From contig CADCGK010000012.1 in assembly GCA_902800965.1 (NCBI GenBank), forward strand, positions 91,820 through 155,819: a stretch of 64,000 bases of DNA. Reading direction: 5' to 3'. Positions 58,911 to 64,000 of this stretch are shown here, piece by piece (position 1 is the stretch's first letter; each line of letters begins with the position of its first letter). The notes beneath the pieces were generated by a model, which was not told where the DNA came from, did not search any database, and was given only the letters and a program-made list of their open reading frames with translations. Both the position numbers and the translations under genes were made by a program. Source of the stretch: an uncultured Bacteroidia bacterium (GTDB lineage: Bacteria; Bacteroidota; Bacteroidia; Bacteroidales; F082).

Positions 58911-59123
58911 TTAATAATCAAACAATTCACTTTTTGAAATACCCAAAGCTCGAGCAATTTTTTCAATAGTGTTTAGCGTGGGACTTTTTTCTCCCCGTTC
59001 AATTGTGCCTATATATGTTCTATCAATATCACATTTGAAGGCAAATTGTTCTTGAGATAAACTGGCCTTTTTTCGCAACTCAGTAACGCGTCGGCCAAAC
59101 GCAATATTTACATCATTTTTCAT
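58911..59123 (-). CDS. XRE-family helix-turn-helix regulator, 70 aa
   Basis: Single HTH domain: VTELRKKASLSQEQFAFKCD and RTYIGTIERGEKSPTLNTI, then ALGISKSELFDY. It is like controller (C) proteins of restriction-modification systems, which time expression of the nuclease. It is the first gene of the XRE-mcrB-mcrC run and has an inverted repeat in its leader (59141-59175) that is a natural candidate operator. Confidence 0.92.
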   Translation of the reverse strand: MKNDVNIAFGRRVTELRKKASLSQEQFAFKCDIDRTYIGTIERGEKSPTLNTIEKIARALGISKSELFDY

Positions 59124-59140
59124 GATGCGAAGATGAAAAA

Positions 59141-59175
59141 ATGCTATCTAAAGCACAACGGTCTAAAGATAGCAT
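59141..59175. promoter_or_regulatory. Inverted repeat in the XRE leader, candidate operator
   Basis: ATGCTATCT at 59141-59149 and AGATAGCAT at 59167-59175 are exact complements around a 17-base spacer that itself contains a second TCTAAAG. It lies between the likely -7 box (59180-59187) and the XRE start codon, as expected for autorepression. It could also act as an RNA hairpin. Confidence 0.5.
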
Positions 59176-59177
59176 CT

Positions 59178-59220
59178 TTCAAAAATAAAATTGCAGTCAC
59201 TGAGAAAACTCAGCAACTGC
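59178..59220 (-). terminator. Terminator of the TcmP-DUF5131 operon
   Basis: GCAGT-TGCTGAG and its complement form a stem around an AAAA/TTTT loop (arms 59193-59204 and 59209-59220, with a two-base internal mismatch). On the minus strand it is followed by AATTTTATTTTTG. It lies 27 bases after the DUF5131 stop codon. Confidence 0.6.
59180..59187 (-). promoter_or_regulatory. -7 box of the XRE-mcrB-mcrC operon
   Basis: TATTTTTG on the minus strand, 56 bases from the ATG. It overlaps the T-rich tail of the upstream terminator. Confidence 0.4.
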
Positions 59221-59247
59221 TGTTTTGTCTATGGTTAAACCTGAAAC

Positions 59248-59973
59248 TTACACCGGCATCGCCTGTAAGACTTTGCCCTCAATCATTTTTCCGTTTTTAT
59301 GTTTATTGCGTTTGACGCCATCGGCTCCCCAAGTGCCCCATTGCTTGAAAAAGAAGGCAGCACCTTGCGACTCGGTTTGGCGTTTGATGCTGAGCACCCA
59401 ATCCTCTTTCATCGGGCGGGCTTGTTGGCCACTCTCACCACCTACAATCACCCAGTCGATATTAGTCAAGTCCAATTCTCCCAAATCTTCAATTAATGGC
59501 TCACAGGAAAGAAAACGTATGGGCGCGTCCAAGACCCGAAGACAGTCAATGCGTGGCTTGGAGGTTTGTGCTTCCACGGTCACGCCAAGCCATGCATTCT
59601 GCGGCACATCGTGGGTGAGGAAATACTCCGCCATGCGGTCGGCACGTTTAGTAAGCAGCTGATACCGATGTTGCGGCGTGTGGCGGATGGTGTCCATTAC
59701 CTTATCCACAAAAGAGAAAGGAACGTCCGCATGGAAGAGGTCGCTCATGGAACAGACAAAGATGGTGTGAGGCTGCCGCCAAGCAAGAGGCTCATCAAGA
59801 CACTCGTCATGCAGGGTGACTTGGAAACCATTGGCGTATTTTTCAAGTCCCATCGCCTTCAGACGGCGCGACATCACCTCGGCATAGCAATGGGCACACC
59901 CCTGCGAAATCTTGGTGCAACCCGTTACAGGGTTCCACGTCTTATCAGTCCATTCTATTTTGGTCGTTTTCAC
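59248..59973 (-). CDS. DUF5131 (phage Gp37/Gp68) three-Cys-motif protein, copy 1
   Basis: A 241-residue protein opening IEWTDKTWNPVTGCTKISQG with Cys19, Cys26 and Cys29 (C-x6-C-x2-C: GCTKISQGCAHCY). This is reminiscent of a radical SAM cluster site, although the spacing differs from the canonical CxxxCxxC. Further conserved parts are FVCSMSDLFHADVP, LLTKRADRM, WLGVTVEAQ and VIVGGESGQQARPM. It overlaps TcmP by four bases (ATGA) and is its expected partner. Reaction unknown. A second family member lies at 62218-63021. Confidence 0.88.
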   Translation of the reverse strand: MKTTKIEWTDKTWNPVTGCTKISQGCAHCYAEVMSRRLKAMGLEKYANGFQVTLHDECLDEPLAWRQPHTIFVCSMSDLFHADVPFSFVDKVMDTIRHTPQHRYQLLTKRADRMAEYFLTHDVPQNAWLGVTVEAQTSKPRIDCLRVLDAPIRFLSCEPLIEDLGELDLTNIDWVIVGGESGQQARPMKEDWVLSIKRQTESQGAAFFFKQWGTWGADGVKRNKHKNGKMIEGKVLQAMPV

Positions 59974-61088
59974 CTCTTTATTATTTGAAACGTAATTATT
60001 CTATTATTCTTATAAACTTGTTCGTAATTAACCAAAGGAGACCTTCCCGTATAATCTATTAAACCTTCTTTTTTCATTTGTTTTATCTTGTCAGAAGCAT
60101 GTGCTGATATATGTCCACATTCCAAAGTGTAATCATAGACTTCTTTATTTGTTTGAAGAGCACCTTGCAACAGCTTCTCCTGAAGTTCATTTTGGAACCG
60201 TTCTGTTTTATTTGGAAGTTTCCCATCAAATAAACTTAATTGTGTTTTTTCAAGATCATCGTCAATGTCAAAATTCGCCTCCCCGTTGATATTGTTTTTA
60301 TCCCACGCTGTCTTTAAAAATTTATCAACAGCTCGAGGATGTTTTGCCCCAAAAATTATCCCATATATATTAGCGCCTTTTTTTATAGTAAAGGGATAAA
60401 GTTTTAGATCGGATTTTTCGGGTAATCTATGTTTTAGTTGTTCAAGTATGCTTTTATGAACATACTTATACGGGTTTTCTCTAATCTTACTTATATCTAT
60501 GCTAAGATTTGTTTGAAAAGCTTGTGTTTCTCCAAATCTTACAAAAAAAGAGGAGGATAAATAGTAAATAAAGTCCGTTTGAGCCAGTTTTTCTAAATCC
60601 AAAAGGTACTTATCGGCTAAAAATTTCATACCATTTTGGTCCAGGAAAACCAAAGTTGGGTGTGCTGCTATTGTAGTTAATGTTTTGGGAAAGAGATCTG
60701 CAAAGTCACAATTACGATAATGCAGGTAAAGAAACTTGTTGTTTAACCTCGTCAACTCTTTTTCATCTTTGATAAACTCTTCGCAACAAGATTTCATCGC
60801 ATCATACTTGTATTTTGCATATTCATTCAAACATACGTGTATTTTGCATTTTTTACTGAAAATATTACCAGATTGTTCTTTTACTTGCTGCAGCAAACGA
60901 ATAGGGCTGCCAGCGACACCTGTTATATCACGACCAGGTCCTGCAAAAAAATCAAAAATCCACAATTCTTTGTTTGGACAACTCATGACAAATGTTGGCA
61001 ACCATTCTTTTGCATAACTTTCAAATATTTCTAGTTTGGTGATAGTTCCCTCGTCAAATGGGCGTTCGTGTAAATCCTTTGCAGTCAT
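59970..61088 (-). CDS. tcmP: Three-Cys-motif partner protein TcmP
   Basis: A 372-residue protein. WIFDFFAGPGRDITGVAGSP (43-62) looks like methyltransferase motif I with a Gly-Ser-Pro loop, and TLVFLDQNGMKFL (145-157) takes the place of the DPFG-type motif IV. The C-terminal 80 residues read as a winged-helix domain (VYDYTLECGHISAHASDKIK). TcmP genes characteristically neighbour three-Cys-motif DUF5131 genes, as here. No classical catalytic NPPY is present, so methylation is unproven. The gene is AT-rich compared with dnaG or fabF. Confidence 0.85.
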   Translation of the reverse strand: MTAKDLHERPFDEGTITKLEIFESYAKEWLPTFVMSCPNKELWIFDFFAGPGRDITGVAGSPIRLLQQVKEQSGNIFSKKCKIHVCLNEYAKYKYDAMKSCCEEFIKDEKELTRLNNKFLYLHYRNCDFADLFPKTLTTIAAHPTLVFLDQNGMKFLADKYLLDLEKLAQTDFIYYLSSSFFVRFGETQAFQTNLSIDISKIRENPYKYVHKSILEQLKHRLPEKSDLKLYPFTIKKGANIYGIIFGAKHPRAVDKFLKTAWDKNNINGEANFDIDDDLEKTQLSLFDGKLPNKTERFQNELQEKLLQGALQTNKEVYDYTLECGHISAHASDKIKQMKKEGLIDYTGRSPLVNYEQVYKNNRIITFQIIKR

Positions 61089-61265
61089 GATTCTTTCTGT
61101 TTAGTTGTCACATCCACTTTACCTCAAATGCTTAACAATTCTGAAGTTATTGATTTCTAAATTCTTAAAGTCGTCCATGAATAAAGAAAAATATTCCAAA
61201 TTAACTTGTAAAAATACAACAATTTCCCATAATTCTTATATTTTTTTGAATTAAGGAAATAGTTA
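61089..61265. other. AT-rich intergenic stretch upstream of TcmP
   Basis: This 177-base stretch is rich in A and T. I see no convincing TAnnTTTG box, RNA hairpin or frame in it. Presumably it contains the promoter of the TcmP-DUF5131 pair. Confidence 0.4.
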
Positions 61266-61598
61266 TCAACAAATCTTTTCAACCAAGAAATCATAGAACG
61301 CGTCAATATCGTTGACGTTGTATTCTTTCTTATCAATCCAGTACTTTGCCTCGTTTTGGGGTGCTTGCTCCAACCACCAGTAGAGTTCGTTTTCGCCGTA
61401 TTGATCATCTTCTAAGCCAAACATGATGTTGAAAGCCTTGTATACGGCATCCCAAAATGGGGAGATGTAGAAAGGGGTGTATTGGTGTTGGTCATCATCC
61501 CAAATCAGTTTCAATGCTTTGTTTAAGTTGTCCTCTTTTTGCTGCGCCTTTTGCACGGCGGCAATGAATTCTTTGAATTGTTCACGAGTTGGTGTCAT
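61266..61598 (-). CDS. Hypothetical protein, 110 aa, in defence-like region
   Basis: Reads MTPTREQFKEFIAAVQKAQQ, LIWDDDQHQYTPFYISPFWD, AVYKAFNIMFGLEDDQYGEN and ELYWWLEQAPQNEAKYWI. Acidic, helical, Trp- and Tyr-rich, no signal peptide. The size and acidity resemble phage- or toxin-immunity proteins, but I do not recognise a family. Flanked by TcmP and a membrane methyltransferase-like gene, all on the minus strand but with gaps over 100 bases, so it is likely its own transcript. Confidence 0.65.
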   Translation of the reverse strand: MTPTREQFKEFIAAVQKAQQKEDNLNKALKLIWDDDQHQYTPFYISPFWDAVYKAFNIMFGLEDDQYGENELYWWLEQAPQNEAKYWIDKKEYNVNDIDAFYDFLVEKIC

Positions 61599-61710
61599 AG
61601 CTACTTGTTTTTAAACTTCACCTATAAGTAGCAAAAGAGGGCCGAATGTTTCATCCTCGAAGAAATTTTCACCCAAACATGTAACAATTCATGTATTTCA
61701 GATACTACAA

Positions 61711-62208
61711 CTAAGGCCAAAACCTCCCCGTCCTCCGGCAATAATCTTCATATTCCTCGCCGAAATCCTTCCGAAGCCTCTTCTCTTCAGAAAAGACTTG
61801 CAGCATCATGATGGCAATGAACGCCACGAAGACTAACAGTGCCTGCCAGGTCCAAAGCCAGATACACACTCCGGCATAGTAGATGAAACTCCCGGAGAGC
61901 ATAGGGTTGCGACTCAGACGGTAGGGACCTTCGGTCATCAGGTGCTTCGTGCGGGGAGCGACCTCGTGGCCAAAGGCGTCCATGGGATTGCCATCACCCT
62001 TGTGACGCATATATACAATGGACCAGATGCTCAGCGACAGGCCTAGCAACGCTAAGATAAATGAAAAAACAACTCTGACAACTGGAACAACCTCAAATCT
62101 TAGGCCAGGGCGTCCCGAAACCAGCCACATCACCGTCGGGATCAGCAGCACAAACATCAATCCTCCAAGGACATAACCCGCTATTTCTCTAAGTTTTCGC
62201 ATCTTCAT
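61711..62208 (-). CDS. Isoprenylcysteine carboxyl methyltransferase-like membrane protein, 165 aa
   Basis: Four hydrophobic segments, with LMTEGPYRLSRNPMLSGSFI and EEKRLRKDFGEEYEDYCRRT, the SAM-binding end of the ICMT/PEMT family. Shorter than the homologue at 53282-53953. Nine bases after the second DUF5131 gene on the same strand, so the two are likely co-transcribed. Substrate unknown. Confidence 0.85.
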   Translation of the reverse strand: MKMRKLREIAGYVLGGLMFVLLIPTVMWLVSGRPGLRFEVVPVVRVVFSFILALLGLSLSIWSIVYMRHKGDGNPMDAFGHEVAPRTKHLMTEGPYRLSRNPMLSGSFIYYAGVCIWLWTWQALLVFVAFIAIMMLQVFSEEKRLRKDFGEEYEDYCRRTGRFWP

Positions 62209-62217
62209 TCCATTGTT

Positions 62218-63021
62218 TTAATCATGATAATCCTCCTCCCTCCACTGGAACTTCACCGTTTCGGGAACGAGGTATTTGCCGATTTTGTAATCGATGTTGG
62301 CCTTGTGGGCCTGGCTGAGTTGGTAGCAACGTGGCACACGGTACATCTTGCCGTCCTTGATGAAATGGGCACCTGTCTGGTGGAAACGGAAAGCAACGTC
62401 CTTGGCGATACATTGCTCCCTAAGGGAAAGGACCCAATCGTAATCGCAAGGACGGGCATCCACGCCCGACTCACCGCCCACCGACACTTCGTCGATGGTT
62501 TCGTTCAAATAGGGCGTGAGGTCCATGGCCGTGAGCAAGGGCGAGGCAATAATGCTCTTGCGCTTGATGGGCAATGACAGAAAAATGGGCAAACGGTAAT
62601 CGGCCATCTCTTGATTCTCGACTGTACAGCCAACAATGACATTGTCATAACCGTCACCCCAGTCGTCGGGCACGCACTCCATGAAACGGTCGATGCGTTT
62701 GGTGAAGAAAAAGAACCACAAATCGCTTCGGCGACGCATCATCTGCCAACAGTCAGGACGCCATTCATCGGCGTCTTTCAACAGAAAATCTGAGGTGAAG
62801 CAGGTGAAAACAATCTTTCCGCTCTCAATCTTCCACGACTTGTCGCGCTTCCGCTTAACCGGGAGATTGAAATTACCCGTCTTGCGGCATTCACTGCTGG
62901 AAATCTCGCTGCCATACATTGCATCCTGACGATAGACATAGCAGTACTTGCACCCAGGACTGATCTTGGTGCATCCGTGCCACGGATTCCAGTCGGCGTA
63001 TATCTCCCAATGTTCGTACAT
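62218..63021 (-). CDS. DUF5131 (phage Gp37/Gp68) three-Cys-motif protein, copy 2
   Basis: A 267-residue protein with the same layout as copy 1: EIYADWNPWHGCTKISPGCK with Cys17, Cys24, Cys27, then IVFTCFTSDFLLKDADEW, FFTKRIDRFME, VIVGCTVENQ and SVGGESGVDARPCDYDWVLS. It is too diverged from copy 1 to be a recent duplicate. No TcmP gene adjoins this copy; its neighbour is an ICMT-like membrane protein. The -7 box ends three bases before the start, predicting a leaderless mRNA. Confidence 0.88.
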   Translation of the reverse strand: MYEHWEIYADWNPWHGCTKISPGCKYCYVYRQDAMYGSEISSSECRKTGNFNLPVKRKRDKSWKIESGKIVFTCFTSDFLLKDADEWRPDCWQMMRRRSDLWFFFFTKRIDRFMECVPDDWGDGYDNVIVGCTVENQEMADYRLPIFLSLPIKRKSIIASPLLTAMDLTPYLNETIDEVSVGGESGVDARPCDYDWVLSLREQCIAKDVAFRFHQTGAHFIKDGKMYRVPRCYQLSQAHKANIDYKIGKYLVPETVKFQWREEDYHD

Positions 63022-63024
63022 GTT

Positions 63025-63033
63025 GCAAAACTA
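63025..63033 (-). promoter_or_regulatory. -7 box of DUF5131 copy 2, abutting the start codon
   Basis: TAGTTTTGC on the minus strand, three bases from ATG. Confidence 0.5.
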
Positions 63034-63041
63034 AAACAATT

Positions 63042-63060
63042 TGGCGGACGACATCCGCCA
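63042..63060. promoter_or_regulatory. 7-bp inverted repeat between divergent promoters
   Basis: TGGCGGA and TCCGCCA around a five-base loop, followed on the plus strand by TTTTT. No gene ends here in the plus direction, so an operator affecting the two divergent genes is as likely as a terminator. Confidence 0.4.
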
Positions 63061-63084
63061 TTTTTATGCTTTTATAAAATACGC

Positions 63085-63093
63085 TATTTTTGC
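63085..63093 (+). promoter_or_regulatory. -7 box of the YqaA-like gene
   Basis: TATTTTTGC, 18 bases before the ATG at 63112. Confidence 0.6.
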
Positions 63094-63111
63094 ACCCTAA
63101 AACCCCACCTC

Positions 63112-63549
63112 ATGTCCTGGTTGGAAAGTCTCGGTCTGTTGGGCCTGTTCATAGGCACCTTTCTGGCGGCGACCCTAGTGCCGATCAGCTCGAGTGCATT
63201 GTATATCGCGGTGCTGGTGGCCACGAAGAATCCTGTTGCCTGCCTCATCGTAGGGACACTGGGCAACTGGCTCGGAAGCGTCTCCACCTACTGGATCGGA
63301 CGCATCGGCAAATGGGAATGGATCGAGAAATGGTTCAAAGTCAAGCCTGAAAAACTGGAACAACAAAAAGAAAAAGTGGATCGCTACGGCATCTGGCTCG
63401 CCCTTCTCGCCTGGGTACCTATCGTCGGCGACATCATCACCCTGGCACTGGGCTTCTACAAAGCCAAGCCGCTAGGAACCATGGTGCTGCTCCTCGTCGG
63501 CAAGTTTCTGAGGTTTCTGGTGTGGAATCTCCTGATCGGGGCACTGTGA
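63112..63549 (+). CDS. YqaA-like DedA/SNARE-associated family membrane protein, 145 aa
   Basis: The start at 63112 follows a -7 box by 18 bases; the longer frame would run through that promoter. The protein opens MSWLESLGLLGLFIGTFLAA, with GTLGNWLGSVSTYWIGRIGK and WLALLAWVPIVGDIITLALG. These match small YqaA-type members of the DedA superfamily, which are linked to lipid transport and membrane potential. Three or four hydrophobic segments. A palindromic repeat starts at the stop codon. Confidence 0.88.
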   Translation: MSWLESLGLLGLFIGTFLAATLVPISSSALYIAVLVATKNPVACLIVGTLGNWLGSVSTYWIGRIGKWEWIEKWFKVKPEKLEQQKEKVDRYGIWLALLAWVPIVGDIITLALGFYKAKPLGTMVLLLVGKFLRFLVWNLLIGAL

Positions 63550-63609
63550 CGTCATTGTGAGAACCCCGGCTTCTATGGATTGCTTCGTCGTTCCTCCTCG
63601 CAATGACGT
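63550..63609. repeat. Short palindromic repeat copy between YqaA-like and flavodoxin genes
   Basis: CGTCATTGTGAGAACCCCGG then ATGGATTGCTTCGTCGTTCC and CTCGCAATGACG. The left arm is shortened. Lies between convergent genes. Confidence 0.75.
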
Positions 63610-63631
63610 CTATCACACCCTTTAAAAAGAC

Positions 63632-64000
63632 TTACTTGACAGCCCCAGCCCACTTTTCGATATCGGCCTTGTCGATCCTGTTGAGCAACTTGCCTTCGCC
63701 GAACTTGTACTTGGGATAGGCGGCCGCAAGGTCCTTGCAGGCTTGCTTGATGCTGCTTCCACCCGAAGTGGCAAACGGCACGATGGTCTTGCCGGTGAAG
63801 TCGTTGGCCTCAATGAAGGTGTTGATGATGGTCGGGGCGGTGTACCACCAGATGGGGAAGCCCACATACACCACGTCGTACTTGCTCAGATCGACCTTGC
63901 CGCCGTCTTTGATGGCGGGACGTGAGCTTTTGTCGTTCATCTCGATGGTGGAACGCGATTTCTTGTCACGCCAGTCGAGGTCGGCATCGGTGTAACGTTG
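63632..64000 (-). CDS. Flavodoxin family protein (5' end outside window)
   Basis: The frame is open to the window edge on the minus strand. The visible 122 residues match long flavodoxin-like proteins: KVDLSKYDVVYVGFPIWWYT, FTGKTIVPFATSGGSSIKQ and KLLNRIDKADIEKWAG. The FMN phosphate loop at the N-terminus is outside. Cytoplasmic electron carrier or quinone reductase; the exact partner is not evident. Confidence 0.88.
   Translation of the reverse strand, partial: QRYTDADLDWRDKKSRSTIEMNDKSSRPAIKDGGKVDLSKYDVVYVGFPIWWYTAPTIINTFIEANDFTGKTIVPFATSGGSSIKQACKDLAAAYPKYKFGEGKLLNRIDKADIEKWAGAVK

Noticed and set aside
59970..61088. TcmP as a standard DNA adenine methyltransferase
   Set aside because: A glycine-rich motif I-like loop is present, but the NPPY or DPPY catalytic motif is missing, so only a methyltransferase-like fold is claimed.

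Overview
The window looks like chromosome of an uncultured Bacteroidales-type bacterium. Nearly every well-defined promoter fits the Bacteroidetes TAnnTTTG element. Four proteins carry type IX secretion (T9SS) type A C-terminal sorting domains. Several Bacteroidetes-typical families are present: IPExxxVDY, DUF4270, DUF4476, EFR1 ferrodoxin, GH92, GH97, TANFOR-like and BACON-like domains. No rRNA, tRNA, CRISPR array, integrase or transposase was recognised.

Layout. 1-16 kb: end of adenine deaminase, a lipoprotein and a T9SS endonuclease/exonuclease/phosphatase protein reading away from each other, dnaG-map, a GxxExxY gene remnant inside inverted repeats, polA, then acpP-fabF-rnc-IPExxxVDY-LytTR, glnA and meaB. 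15-35 kb: solo GT5 starch-synthase domain, DUF4270 lipoprotein, cyclophilin, pheS, tatA, a GH97 glycosidase, an RluA-type pseudouridine synthase, mnmA, a 1564-residue T9SS surface protein, a repeat-rich stretch with a broken GIY-YIG gene, yraN, metG, DUF937, trkA-trkH. 35-50 kb: a tight three-gene minus-strand operon (1948-residue repeat adhesin, beta-barrel, TANFOR-like protein), EFR1, DUF4476, another T9SS MAM-type protein, GH92 alpha-mannosidase and a frameshifted OmpA-family gene. 51-64 kb: accessory and defence-like region with ogt, flavin reductase, vsr, two isoprenylcysteine-methyltransferase-like membrane proteins, NUDIX, PfkB kinase, XRE-McrB-McrC, a TcmP/DUF5131 pair, a second DUF5131 gene, a YqaA-like membrane protein and the end of a flavodoxin.

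The most unusual theme is repetitive DNA. One family is made of 7-bp tandem arrays (GAGTGAG / GTTAGAG / TAACTGC types) that begin at or inside stop codons of at least eight genes. A second is an imperfect palindrome of about 90 bp beginning CGTCATTGCGAGG. Both families have also entered coding sequence in frame: both in polA, the heptad type in vsr and in a PfkB kinase. A palindrome half-copy supplies the start codon of GH92, and another truncates a GIY-YIG gene. polA has apparently lost the exonuclease I motif at the insertion site. The other two candidates for undescribed biology are the three-Cys-motif (DUF5131/TcmP) genes beside an McrBC-type system, and the giant-adhesin/barrel/TANFOR operon. 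All functional assignments are from reading translated sequence; no database search was run.
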